Position numbers and translations under genes: made by a program
Assembly (NCBI RefSeq): GCF_020819595.1
Contig: NZ_JAJHNP010000006.1
Coordinates: 372,001 to 436,000 of the forward strand
Length of the DNA: 64,000 nt
Origin: Streptomyces barringtoniae
Lineage (GTDB): Bacteria > Actinomycetota > Actinomycetes > Streptomycetales > Streptomycetaceae
Direction: 5' to 3'
Notes under the pieces: model-generated
Seen by the model: only the letters and a program-made list of their open reading frames with translations
What the model was told of the DNA's origin: nothing
Database searches by the model: none
Part shown: positions 26,136-36,687 of the stretch, piece by piece
Layout: every line of letters begins with the position of its first letter
Numbering within the stretch: position 1 is the first letter of the stretch

Positions 26136-27358
26136 CCCTGGCCCCCCGCGCTCTCCCCCAGCGGCAGTACGGCGCTCACCTCGTAGCCCCGGCCGTCGGA
26201 GCGCGGTCCGGCGTCGACCGTGCCGCCGACGCTGCGGGCCCGCTCCCGCATCCCGACGAGCCCGAAGCCGGGCGGACCGTCACCGGCGCCGCCCACCCCG
26301 TTGTCGGTGACCCGGACGCACAGGCCGCCCTGCTCCTCGTACACGCCCACGCGCACGGTCAGGTCGGTGCGGCCGCCGTGCCGTACCGCGTTGGTGAGCG
26401 CCTCCTGCACGATCCGGTAGGCGGCGGCGCCGACGGCCGGCGGCACCCCGTCGGCCCGCACGGTCAGCTCCACCGTTGCGGCCGCCGACTTCGCGAGTTC
26501 GGCGAGGCCCTCGAGGCCGGGCAGCGGGCCGCGGGCGGCGTCCGGGGTGCCGGGGTCGCGCAGCACCTCGAGGGTCGTACGGAGTTCACCGCGGGCCGTG
26601 CGGCAGGTCCCGGCGATGTCGTCGAGGGCCTTCGCGACGGCCGTGCGGTCCAGGCGCTCGGGGTCGGCCTCCAGCACGTGTGCGGCGACCGAGGTCTGCA
26701 CGCCGATGAGGGTGATGGTGTGGGCGAGCAGGTCGTGCAGGTCGCGGGCGATGCGCAGGCGTTCCTCGGCGACCCGGCGCCGGGCCTCCTCCTCGCGGGT
26801 GCGCTCGGCGCGTTCGGCGCGTTCCACGGCGGCGGCGGCGTTCTCGCGGTGGACGCGGATGTAGCCGCCGAGGACCAGCATGGACACCACCCAGCCGGTG
26901 ATCTGGAAGCTCACCGTGAGCCCGGCCACGCCCTCGTCGATCTTCAGCAGCAGCATCAGCACGACGACGGCACCGCCGATGAGGGCCGTGCGCCGGGGGC
27001 CGCTGCTCACCGCCACCGTGTAGAGGACGACCATCGAGGCGGCGGTGGGCGCCGAGTGGTTGTAGTCCAGCTGGTGGTAGGCCGCGATCAGCGTGATCAT
27101 GACGGCCAGCACGGTGAACGGGGCCCGTCGGCGCCAGGCCAGCGGGACGTGCAGGCCGAGCAGCAGAGCCCAGCCGAGCGCGTCCGGGTGCCGGCCGCTG
27201 CCGACGGTGACGGCGATGCCGGAGGCGAGCGCGGCGAGCGCGGCGGCCAGGAGCGCGTCCTGCCGCAGGGGATCCAGGGACGCGAGGGTCCGGCCGGGCC
27301 GGGACGCGGTGATCGTCGCCTGCACGGGGTTCGTGACGGTTGCCTGCACGGGATTCAT
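26132..27358 (-). CDS. HisKA_3-type sensor histidine kinase
   Basis: 408 residues. Four to five N-terminal transmembrane helices (to about residue 165), a coiled Glu/Arg-rich stretch (170-200), the HisKA_3 phospho-acceptor His208 in RDLHDLLAH, and a C-terminal HATPase domain with NAVRHG (N box) and DNGVGG (G1). There is no large extracytoplasmic domain, so sensing is probably within the membrane, as in DesK-like kinases. Translation overlaps the response regulator. The N terminus begins with a duplicated NPVQAT peptide from a short DNA duplication. Confidence 0.93.
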   Translation of the reverse strand: MNPVQATVTNPVQATITASRPGRTLASLDPLRQDALLAAALAALASGIAVTVGSGRHPDALGWALLLGLHVPLAWRRRAPFTVLAVMITLIAAYHQLDYNHSAPTAASMVVLYTVAVSSGPRRTALIGGAVVVLMLLLKIDEGVAGLTVSFQITGWVVSMLVLGGYIRVHRENAAAAVERAERAERTREEEARRRVAEERLRIARDLHDLLAHTITLIGVQTSVAAHVLEADPERLDRTAVAKALDDIAGTCRTARGELRTTLEVLRDPGTPDAARGPLPGLEGLAELAKSAAATVELTVRADGVPPAVGAAAYRIVQEALTNAVRHGGRTDLTVRVGVYEEQGGLCVRVTDNGVGGAGDGPPGFGLVGMRERARSVGGTVDAGPRSDGRGYEVSAVLPLGESAGGQG

Positions 27359-27364
27359 CTTCCG

Positions 27365-29434
27365 CTACGCGCTCACCGGCTCCGGCGTCCGGTCGGCGTC
27401 CGGCGCCGGGCGGGACAGCCGGCCCGGCCACCACACCCAGCGCCCGAGGGCGACGCTCGCGCTGGTCACCAGGTAGGTGCGGACGAGGAAGGTGTCCAGC
27501 AGGACGCCGACGGCGATGACGAAGCCCAGCTCCACCAGCGGGACCAGGCCCATGTTCGTCAGCACCGCGAAGGTGGCGGCGAGCACCAGTCCGGCGGAGG
27601 CGATGACGCCGCCGGTGGTGCGCAGGGCGATCAGCGCGGCCGCCGCCGGTTCGGCGCCCTTGACCGACTCCTCCCGCATCCGGTGCATCAGGAAGATGCC
27701 GTAGTCGACGCCGAGGGCGACCACGAAGACGAAGGACAGCAGGCCGAGACCGGGGTCGGTGCCGGGAAGGCCGAACAGCGGCCCGAAGGCGAGCCCGCCG
27801 AGGCCGAGGGCGGCGCCCCACACGGCGACGACGGCGGCGACCAGGAGCAACGGGGCGACCAGGGAGCGCAGCAGGACGATCAGGATCAGCAGGACGGAGG
27901 CGAGGACGAGCGGGACGACGACCAGGCGGTCGCGGGCGCCTGTGTCCCTCAGGTCGAGTTGCTGGGCGCTGGGCCCGCCGACGTGGGAGCCGGGCAGCCG
28001 GTGCCGGAGCGCCTCGATGGTGGCGGTCTCGGCGGCGGACTGGGGCGGGGCGGACGCGGTCACCGTGATCTCGGTCCAGCCGCCGCCGGTGCGGACCTCG
28101 CGGGCGTCCGCCACTCCCCTGGTGCCCCTGACGGCCGCGAGGGTGTTGTCGGCTCGGCCGGCCGGGGTGATGACCTCGATGGGCTGCGCGGACCGCTCGG
28201 GGTAGGCCTTGGCGACGGTTTCCATGGCGGTCACGGACTCGGGCCGGTGCACGAAGGTGTCCAGCTGCTTGATCGCGCCGGGCAGGTTCAGGGTGCCCAG
28301 CGCGAGCGTGCCGAGCAGGACGGCGCCGGAGGCCAGGACGGTCAGGGGGCGGCGCCCGGCGGAGGAGCCCATCGCCGCGAACAGGGACCGGCGGGCCTTG
28401 GGTGTGCTGCCGTACGCCGGGACGAGCGGCCAGAAGACACGGCGGCCGAGGAGGACGAGGACGGCGGGGAGCAGGGTCAGCATCGCGGCGAGCGCGCACA
28501 GCACGCCGACCGTGCCGAGCGGGCCCATGCCGCGGCTGGAGTTGAGGTCGGCGGCGAGCAGGCAGAGCAGTCCGGCGGCGACCGTGCCGGAGGAGGCGAG
28601 GACGGCGGGCCCGCAGCCGCGCAGGGCGGCGCGCATCGCGTCGTACGGGCGCTCGTGCCGGCGGAGTTCCTCGCGGTGGCGGGAGACGAGCAGGAGGGCG
28701 TAGTCGGTGCCGGCGCCGAAGACGAGGATGGTCATGATGCCGGCGCTCTGGCCGGAGACGGTGGTGCCGAAGGCCTGGTTGAGGCCGTAGGCGGCGGCGC
28801 GGGCGAGGAAGTCGGCGAGGCCGGCGACGAGGAGGGGGACGAGCCACAGCAGGGGGCTGCGGTAGATGAGGATGAGCAGGAGCGCGACGACGGCGACCGT
28901 GGTGTAGAGCAGGGGGCCGCCGAGCGAGGCGTACACCCCGGAGGCGTCGGTGGCGAGCGCGGCCGGGCCGCCCACCGTCACACTCAACCCGCCCTGGTCG
29001 CGGGCGACTTGACGGACGTCGTCGACGAAGGTGTTCCGCTTCTTCTCGTCCGTGCCGGGCTCGTTGCTGGTGACCGGGTAGATGAGGGTGGTGCCGTCGG
29101 CGGACGGAATGCCGTGCGGGGTGCCCCCGGTCAGACGGTGCCGGTGGGCGATCCCGGCGACCTGGGTCCCTGCCGTGGCCCGGTCGGCGGCGGTGAGACC
29201 GGTGGCCCGGTGGTAGACGAGGACCAGCTCGGTGGTCTCGCCGCCGGGCAGCCGGTCTTCCAGCTTGGCGGCCTGGGTGGAGTCGGCGGACGCCGGCAGG
29301 TAGTCGGTGGCCCGGTCGTGCTGGACGTCGCCCAGCTTGGCGGCGAACGGCCCGGCGACGGCCAGCAGCACCGCCCACAGCCCGACCACCAGCCAGGGCA
29401 GCCCCCTGGTCCTCCGTGACTTCGCGGCCCCCAT
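27365..29434 (-). CDS. MMPL-family (RND) membrane transporter
   Basis: 689 residues with twelve transmembrane segments in two halves, each with a large periplasmic-type loop after the first helix. It belongs to the actinobacterial MMPL family that exports lipids, siderophores or antimicrobials by proton motive force. Start ATG 29434 precedes the first helix; upstream codons have no family similarity. It is 6 bp from the kinase gene and heads the MMPL-kinase-regulator-sialidase operon. MMPL plus a NarL system is a recurrent Streptomyces pairing and usually suggests response to membrane stress. Confidence 0.92.
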   Translation of the reverse strand: MGAAKSRRTRGLPWLVVGLWAVLLAVAGPFAAKLGDVQHDRATDYLPASADSTQAAKLEDRLPGGETTELVLVYHRATGLTAADRATAGTQVAGIAHRHRLTGGTPHGIPSADGTTLIYPVTSNEPGTDEKKRNTFVDDVRQVARDQGGLSVTVGGPAALATDASGVYASLGGPLLYTTVAVVALLLILIYRSPLLWLVPLLVAGLADFLARAAAYGLNQAFGTTVSGQSAGIMTILVFGAGTDYALLLVSRHREELRRHERPYDAMRAALRGCGPAVLASSGTVAAGLLCLLAADLNSSRGMGPLGTVGVLCALAAMLTLLPAVLVLLGRRVFWPLVPAYGSTPKARRSLFAAMGSSAGRRPLTVLASGAVLLGTLALGTLNLPGAIKQLDTFVHRPESVTAMETVAKAYPERSAQPIEVITPAGRADNTLAAVRGTRGVADAREVRTGGGWTEITVTASAPPQSAAETATIEALRHRLPGSHVGGPSAQQLDLRDTGARDRLVVVPLVLASVLLILIVLLRSLVAPLLLVAAVVAVWGAALGLGGLAFGPLFGLPGTDPGLGLLSFVFVVALGVDYGIFLMHRMREESVKGAEPAAAALIALRTTGGVIASAGLVLAATFAVLTNMGLVPLVELGFVIAVGVLLDTFLVRTYLVTSASVALGRWVWWPGRLSRPAPDADRTPEPVSA

Positions 29435-29562
29435 GGAAATCGGGCCTCCCCTCCGCTGTGGATGTCTGGATACGGCTTCCAGACTTCCGGCGAAAGGGAC
29501 GCCGATCGTCGGACGCGGGAGCGAGTTCGACGGTACTGCGCGGGGTGACCCGGCGACCCGAC

Positions 29563-29578
29563 TACTCCCCGGGGAGTA
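29563..29578. promoter_or_regulatory. 16-bp perfect palindrome upstream of the MMPL operon
   Basis: TACTCCCCGGGGAGTA is fully symmetric and sits about 130 bp upstream of the MMPL start, in the gap after the TerB-like gene. NarL-type regulators bind such inverted repeats, so autoregulation by the operon's own response regulator is plausible but inferred. Confidence 0.5.
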
Positions 29579-29651
29579 CCCGGCCCCGGCACACCCCGGC
29601 CCCCGCACACCCTGCGACCCGCGACGCCGGGCTGGTTCGCACCCCGCGCGG

Positions 29652-30347
29652 TCAGGACGGTGTGCGCGCCGCCGCCAGTAGGCGGGTCACGTCGTCGGCG
29701 CGGATCGTCAGGGCCGCGCCGACCGTGGTGAGGGCGTCGCGTTCGGCGGGGGTGTAGGGGCCGTCGGCGAGGGCGATGCGGGCGGCCTGGAGGAGGAGGG
29801 ACTCGCGGCCGGCGGGGGCGAGGTGCGGGGCGAGGGGGTCCAGGGCCTCGTGCAGCTCTATGGTCAGGCTGGTGCCGCACTCGGCGCCCAGGACCCGGCC
29901 GGTGTCGGCTTCGAGGGCCTCGACCAGGGCGGACAGCTGTTCCTCGGTGCAGCCGTCGAAGCCGGCCGCGCGCACGGCACCGGCGGCCGTCTCCAGGGCC
30001 GCGCGGGAGGAGGTGCCGCCCGCGGCGAGCACGGCGAGGGCGACGGTGTGCACGGCGTCGCGGAGCATCGCGGAGAAGCGGCGTGTGGTGGGATGGTCGA
30101 GGACGTCCGTGCCGTAGTGGTGGCGGCAGGCGGCGCACTCCACGACCGGGCCCGCGGTGCCGCGCGGCAGCAGGGGGACGCCGAGCAGGGTGAGCCTGCG
30201 GCGGCCGGTGAGCCGTTGGTAGTTGCGGTCGCCTCCGCAGCCGGGGCAGAAGAACTCGCCGTCCCCGACGGGTGTCCATGCGGTGCGGCTGCCCAGAATG
30301 CGCACAGCCCTGGTGGCACGGCCGTCTCGTCCCCGTACTGGCAGCAC
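29652..30347 (-). CDS. TerB-like protein with N-terminal zinc ribbon
   Basis: 231 residues. Two Cys pairs (Cys34/37 and Cys71/74) form an N-terminal zinc ribbon. The remaining 130 residues are an all-helical TerB-like fold with the acidic motif ADGPYTPAERDAL near the C terminus. TerB domains are metal-binding and associated with tellurite resistance and stress proteins; no ter operon is present, so that role is not claimed. Start GTG 30347 follows GGAGG by six bases. Confidence 0.78.
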   Translation of the reverse strand: MLPVRGRDGRATRAVRILGSRTAWTPVGDGEFFCPGCGGDRNYQRLTGRRRLTLLGVPLLPRGTAGPVVECAACRHHYGTDVLDHPTTRRFSAMLRDAVHTVALAVLAAGGTSSRAALETAAGAVRAAGFDGCTEEQLSALVEALEADTGRVLGAECGTSLTIELHEALDPLAPHLAPAGRESLLLQAARIALADGPYTPAERDALTTVGAALTIRADDVTRLLAAARTPS

Positions 30348-30389
30348 GTCGCACCTCCGTAACGACGCCGCAACATCGCGGCGCTGGCG

Positions 30390-30420
30390 TGATGTTAGCC
30401 ACATCACCAAGGCTGAGTCA
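30390..30420 (-). promoter_or_regulatory. Promoter of the TerB-like gene with overlapping inverted repeat
   Basis: Read on the minus strand, TGACTC and TAACAT are separated by 17 bp (plus coordinates 30415-30420 and 30392-30397). The -10 element overlaps the inverted repeat TGATGT (30390-30395) and ACATCA (30401-30406), which may be an operator. Confidence 0.45.
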
Positions 30421-30474
30421 GTACCCCGTAAGAGACCTTTCTGTGACCTGACCGGCCCCATGGCCGAGAACAGC

Positions 30475-30512
30475 CGGGGCCCCGGCCGCCGTACACAGCG
30501 GCCGGGGCCCCG
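30475..30512 (-). terminator. Strong hairpin after leuA
   Basis: CGGGGCCCCGGCCGC (30475-30489) pairs perfectly with 30498-30512 around an 8-base loop, 21 bp past the leuA stop codon. No U-run. Confidence 0.85.
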
Positions 30513-30532
30513 AAACTCCCGGTCAGAGCGGG

Positions 30533-32397
<1,865 letters not shown>

Positions 32398-32612
32398 GAT
32401 GCTCCGCAGCCTAGCCGAGCCGCCCCGGCGCGGGGGGCGTGTCCCAGTATGCGGGACCGCACCTATAAACCCACTAGAAAGTGGATAAATAGTGCGCCGC
32501 GCCACAGCGTCCGTACCACAGCGTCACGAAGCGATGCCTTCCTGTCCTGGTATTTCACCAATCATGGTGGCCGTTAGTGACAGCGGCGTCACACAGTGCG
32601 ATGGTGCGGGGC

Positions 32613-33683
32613 ATGACGACCAACGGGGGCTTCCAGCCCGTCTTCTGCACGATCGTGCCGCCGCACGTCCTCGACAGGCTCGCGCAGGCCGAGGACTCCG
32701 CGCTCTCCGGCCCGGCCCGCCGGTCCCTGGAGCACGACGCCTACCAGCGCACCAAGCGCCGCCTGACCACGGTCATCGGTGCACCCTCCGTCGCCGCGCC
32801 CGCGGGCGCCGCCGCCGACCAGCCGCACCGCACGATCTACGACGCCCACCACACCCAGGACCTGCCCGGCACCGAGGTCCGCGCGGAGGGTTCCGACCCG
32901 GTCTCGGACGCCACCGTCAACCGCGCCTACGCGGGCCTCGGCGCCACCTTCGAGCTGTACCTGAAGGCGTACGGCCGGCACTCCATCGACGACCACGGGC
33001 TGCCGCTGGACGCCACCGTCCACTACGACCAGAACTACGACAACGCCTTCTGGAACGGCGAGCAGATGGTGTTCGGCGACGGCGACGGCGAGATCTTCCT
33101 GGACTTCACCATCCCGGTCGACGTCATCGGCCACGAGCTGACCCACGGCGTCACCCAGCACACCGCGAACCTGGAGTACTTCGGGCAGTCCGGCGCGCTC
33201 AACGAGTCGGTCTCCGACGTCTTCGGCTCGCTGATCAAGCAGTACACCCTCGGCCAGACCGCCGCCGAGGCCGACTGGCTGATCGGCGCCGGCCTGCTCG
33301 CCCCGCACGTCCACGGCACCGCACTGCGCTCGATGAAGGCCCCGGGCACGGCGTACGACGACCCGAACCTCGGCAAGGACCCGCAGCCGGCGACCATGGA
33401 CCACTATGTCCGCACCGGCCGCGACAACGGCGGCGTGCACATCAACTCGGGCATCCCCAACCACGCCTTCTACCTGGTCGCCACGGCGATCGGAGGGCAC
33501 TCCTGGGAGAAGGCCGGGCAGGTCTGGTACGACGTGCTCACCGGCGGCGGGCTGAAGCAGGACGCCCAGTTCGCCGACTTCGCCACGCTGACGGTGAAGG
33601 CGGCGCGGGAGCGGTACGGCGCCGGGGACGAGCTCCAGGCCGTACAGAAGGCGTGGGAACAGGTCGGGGTGCGGACGCTGTAG
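32613..33683 (+). CDS. Protealysin-like M4 metalloprotease
   Basis: 356 residues. Thermolysin-family zinc motif HELTH (174-178), NESVSD (198-203) with the third ligand, and the active-site His in NGGVHINSG. No signal peptide is present. The short N-terminal prosegment contains VPPHVL (15-20), the conserved PPxxL element of protealysin-type precursors, so it belongs to the protealysin subgroup that lacks the long FTP propeptide. It is likely self-processed and cytoplasmic or secreted by a non-Sec route. The emfourin-like gene 37 bp downstream is its usual partner. Confidence 0.9.
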   Translation: MTTNGGFQPVFCTIVPPHVLDRLAQAEDSALSGPARRSLEHDAYQRTKRRLTTVIGAPSVAAPAGAAADQPHRTIYDAHHTQDLPGTEVRAEGSDPVSDATVNRAYAGLGATFELYLKAYGRHSIDDHGLPLDATVHYDQNYDNAFWNGEQMVFGDGDGEIFLDFTIPVDVIGHELTHGVTQHTANLEYFGQSGALNESVSDVFGSLIKQYTLGQTAAEADWLIGAGLLAPHVHGTALRSMKAPGTAYDDPNLGKDPQPATMDHYVRTGRDNGGVHINSGIPNHAFYLVATAIGGHSWEKAGQVWYDVLTGGGLKQDAQFADFATLTVKAARERYGAGDELQAVQKAWEQVGVRTL

Positions 33684-33720
33684 CACGGCGACGCGGCTGT
33701 CGTACTGCGACACTGAGCCC

Positions 33721-33987
33721 ATGCGGATTCAGGTGAGGCGCACGGGCGGGTTCGCGGGCATCGAGCGCCGGGCCGAGGTGGACACCTCGGGCCGGTCCGA
33801 CGCCCCTGCGTGGCACGCCCTGGCCGAGCGGGTCCTCGCGTCCGGCCGGGGGACCCCACCGGCCGGCGTGCCCGACGGCTTCCAGTACGAGATCACCGTG
33901 GACGGCCGCACGGTCTACGCGGCCGACCCCCGACTCACCGAGGAAATCCGGGAGTTGGTGTCCCGGGTGCTGAACGAAGGGGCGTGA
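33721..33987 (+). CDS. Emfourin-like inhibitor of protealysin-type protease
   Basis: 88 residues, no signal peptide. The pattern MRIQVRRTGGFAGI, then a charged middle and GFQYEITVDGRTVYAAD with a C-terminal helix, matches the small proteins encoded directly after M4 protealysin-like proteases. Emfourin is known to inhibit protealysin in Serratia. It starts 37 bp after the protease gene, so co-expression is likely and it should hold the protease inactive in the cytoplasm. Confidence 0.82.
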   Translation: MRIQVRRTGGFAGIERRAEVDTSGRSDAPAWHALAERVLASGRGTPPAGVPDGFQYEITVDGRTVYAADPRLTEEIRELVSRVLNEGA

Positions 33988-34018
33988 GCGCCGGTTCCCG
34001 CCGGGGCGTTGACTTACG

Positions 34019-34031
34019 TTACCGGGGGTAA
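34019..34031. promoter_or_regulatory. TTACC-GGG-GGTAA inverted repeat before the GH1 glucosidase
   Basis: A short perfect inverted repeat (34019-34023 and 34027-34031) lies just behind a TTGACT element (34009-34014), 14 bp before the glucosidase start. It could be an operator. No CebR-type box was seen. Confidence 0.35.
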
Positions 34032-34044
34032 GGATGATCCGGGC

Positions 34045-35367
34045 ATGGCGACTGACGCAGGCGACCCGACGCCCCCGACACCCCGTTTCCCGGACGGCTT
34101 CCTGTGGGGTGTCTCGACCTCGGCCCATCAGATCGAGGGGGCGGCCGAGGAGCGCGAGCAATCCGTGTGGGACGTGTTCACGGCCGAACCCGGGCGGGTG
34201 AAGGACGCTTCGACGGCGGCGGTGGCCTGCGACCACTACCACCGCCACCAGGAGGACGTGGCCCTCCTCGCCGGCCTCGGCGTGGACGCGTACCGCTTCT
34301 CCGTCTCCTGGCCCCGGGTCAACTCCCCCGGCGGCCTGGACTTCTACGACCGCCTGGTGGACGAGCTGTGCGCGGCGGGCGTACGCCCCGTGCCCACCCT
34401 CTTCCACTGGGACCTGCCCGCCTCCCTGGACTGGCTGGAGCGGGACACGGCGGAACGGTTCGCCGGGTATGTCTCCGTGGTGGCCGAGCGGCTCGGCGAC
34501 CGCGTCACCAAGTGGATCACCCTCAACGAACCAGCCGAACACACCCTCCTGGGCCACGCCATCGGCGCCCACGCGCCCGGCAGGCAGCTCCTCTTCGACG
34601 CGCTCCCGGTCGCCCACCACCAGCTCCTCGCCCACGGTCTCGCGGTACGGGCCCTGCGCGCGGCCGGGGCGACGGACATCGGCATCGCCAACTCCCACGG
34701 CCCCACCTGGCCCGCCTCCGCCGAACCGGCGGACGTGGCGGCGGCCGGCTTCTACGACGTCCTGCTCAACCGCCTCTTCGCCGAGCCGGTCATCCTCGGT
34801 GAATACCCGGACGGCATGGGCGAGCTGATGCCGGGGGACGTCGCGGCGGACCTGAAGGTCATCGCCGAACCGGTCGACTGGTACGGGATCAACTACTACG
34901 CGCCGACCCGGGTGGGAGCCCCCGGCGGCACCGACAGCGAGTACGGCGGTCTGGCGCTGCCCGCCGAACTGCCCTTCTCCGTCCGGGAGATCGAGGGCCG
35001 CCCGGTGACCGACTTCGGCTGGCCGGTCGTCCCCGAAGGCCTCACCGAGCTGCTGTGCGGCTTCCGCGAGACCTACGGCGACAGGCTCCCGCCGATCGTC
35101 ATCACCGAGAACGGCTGCTCCTACGACGGCCTCGACGACCAGGACCGCATCGCCTACCTGGACTGCCACATCCGCGCCCTGCACACCGCGCTGGAGGCGG
35201 GCGTCGACGTGCGCGGCTACTTCGTGTGGTCCCTCATGGACAACTTCGAGTGGGCCGAGGGCTATCAGCGGCGCTTCGGCCTGGTGCACGTCGACCACGA
35301 CACGCTGCAGCGCACGCCCAAGGCCTCCTACCACTGGTTCCGGGACGTGCTCCGGGCGCAGAGATGA
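34045..35367 (+). CDS. Beta-glucosidase, GH1
   Basis: 440 residues, full-length GH1 barrel. TLNEP (159-163) carries the acid/base Glu162 and ITENG (353-357) the nucleophile Glu355. The sugar-binding FPDGFLWGVSTSAHQIEG segment is at the N terminus. No signal peptide, so it acts on imported beta-glucosides such as cellobiose in the cytoplasm. ATG 34045 is chosen; an upstream in-frame ATG at 34009 lies in the promoter. An MFS transporter follows after 10 bp, which suggests an uptake-hydrolysis operon. Confidence 0.93.
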   Translation: MATDAGDPTPPTPRFPDGFLWGVSTSAHQIEGAAEEREQSVWDVFTAEPGRVKDASTAAVACDHYHRHQEDVALLAGLGVDAYRFSVSWPRVNSPGGLDFYDRLVDELCAAGVRPVPTLFHWDLPASLDWLERDTAERFAGYVSVVAERLGDRVTKWITLNEPAEHTLLGHAIGAHAPGRQLLFDALPVAHHQLLAHGLAVRALRAAGATDIGIANSHGPTWPASAEPADVAAAGFYDVLLNRLFAEPVILGEYPDGMGELMPGDVAADLKVIAEPVDWYGINYYAPTRVGAPGGTDSEYGGLALPAELPFSVREIEGRPVTDFGWPVVPEGLTELLCGFRETYGDRLPPIVITENGCSYDGLDDQDRIAYLDCHIRALHTALEAGVDVRGYFVWSLMDNFEWAEGYQRRFGLVHVDHDTLQRTPKASYHWFRDVLRAQR

Positions 35368-35377
35368 CGGCACGGAG

Positions 35378-36631
35378 ATGACCACGGTCCGCGCCTCGGC
35401 GGCCCTCGCCGAGCCCGTCGAACCGGTCGGCCGGGGCTGGACGGCGGCACTCTCGCTGGCCAACGGGGCGATCTGGGTCGGCTGGTTCGGCCCGCTGCAG
35501 ATCCTGCTCGCCTCCCAGGCGGGGGACTTCGCACCCGGCTCCGGGATGTCCAAGGAGACGGTGCTGGCCTGGGTGACCGGCGCCGGCGCGGTGGTCTCCC
35601 TGCTCGCCAACCCGCTCTTCGGCGCCCTGTCCGACCGTACGACCGCCCGGCCCGGCCGCCGTACGCCGTGGATCGTGGCCGGGGCGGCGGGCGGCGCGCT
35701 GTCCCTGCTGCTGCTCGCGCGGGCGGGCGGGGTGTGGTCCATGGCGGTGGGCTGGTGCCTGGTGCAGCTCACGCTGAACGCGGCGTTCGCGGCGGTGACC
35801 GCGGCCGTGCCGGACCGGGTGCCCCGGCTCCAGCGGGGCGCTGTGGGCGGCTGGCTGGGGGCGGCGCAGATCCTGGGCGTGGTCGGCGGCACGGGACTTG
35901 CGACCGTGGCCGGCGGGACCGGGGCCGGGTATGCGGCGTGCGCGGTGTTCACGGCGGCGGGCGTGCTGCCGTACGTGCTGCGCCACGACGACCTGCGGCT
36001 GTCGCCGGAGGACCGCCCGCCCTGGGCCTGGCGCGGCTTCCTCGCGGGTTTCTGGCTGAGCCCGCGCCGGTATCCCGACCTGGGCTGGGCCTGGCTGACC
36101 CGGTTCCTGATCAACCTCAGCAATGCGCTGGTGCTGCTGTACCTGCTGTACTACCTGCGCGACCGCCTGCACCGCCCCGACCCCGGCCAGGGGGTGCTCG
36201 TGCTGACGGCGGTCAACAGCCTGACGCTGGTGGCGACGGTCGTCGCGGGCGGTCTCTGGTCGGACCGGGTGGGCCGGCGCAAGCCGTTCGTCGTCTGGTC
36301 GGGCGTGCTGATGGCGGTGGCGACGGCGGCCCTGGCCGGCTGGCAGACCTGGCCCGGAGCGATCGTGGCGGCGGCCGTCCTGGGTGTCGGCTTCGGCGTG
36401 TTCACCTCGGTCGACTTCGCGCTGATGACGGACGTCCTGCCGAAGGCGCTGGACCGGGGCAAGGATCTGGGAGTCATCAACGTGGCCAACGCCCTGCCCC
36501 AGGTGGCCGCCCCCGCGCTGGCCGCGCCGATCGTGACCTACCTGGGCGGCTACCGGGTGCTGTACCTGGCGGCGGCGGTGATCGGGCTGGCGGGGGCGGT
36601 GCTGGTGGGGCGGATCAGGGGAGTCGACTAG
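35378..36631 (+). CDS. MFS transporter, sugar-cation symporter-like
   Basis: 417 residues with twelve predicted helices. Features include the cytoplasmic loop ALSDRTTARPGRRTPW (motif A of the GPH/MFS group) and GLWSDRVGRRKPFV in the second half. It follows the glucosidase by 10 bp, so it probably imports its substrate, a glucoside or disaccharide. ATG 35378 has only a weak ribosome-binding site (ACGGAG immediately upstream), so translation may depend on coupling. The specificity is inferred from context only. Confidence 0.85.
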   Translation: MTTVRASAALAEPVEPVGRGWTAALSLANGAIWVGWFGPLQILLASQAGDFAPGSGMSKETVLAWVTGAGAVVSLLANPLFGALSDRTTARPGRRTPWIVAGAAGGALSLLLLARAGGVWSMAVGWCLVQLTLNAAFAAVTAAVPDRVPRLQRGAVGGWLGAAQILGVVGGTGLATVAGGTGAGYAACAVFTAAGVLPYVLRHDDLRLSPEDRPPWAWRGFLAGFWLSPRRYPDLGWAWLTRFLINLSNALVLLYLLYYLRDRLHRPDPGQGVLVLTAVNSLTLVATVVAGGLWSDRVGRRKPFVVWSGVLMAVATAALAGWQTWPGAIVAAAVLGVGFGVFTSVDFALMTDVLPKALDRGKDLGVINVANALPQVAAPALAAPIVTYLGGYRVLYLAAAVIGLAGAVLVGRIRGVD

Positions 36632-36671
36632 GCGGCTCGGGTGGGCCAGGTGGCTCAGGTCGGCCAGGTGG

Positions 36672-36687
36672 CTCTGAGGCCTCAGAG
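36672..36687. terminator. Palindrome at the convergent end of MFS and SDR genes
   Basis: CTCTGAGGCCTCAGAG is a perfect 16-bp palindrome overlapping the SDR stop codon. Beside it are two direct copies of GGCCAGGTGGCTC (36644-36656 and 36662-36674). It may act as a short bidirectional terminator; the function is inferred. Confidence 0.4.

Noticed and set aside
29652..30347. Tellurite resistance operon
   Set aside because: Only a single TerB-like domain is present; no terC, terD or related genes are nearby.
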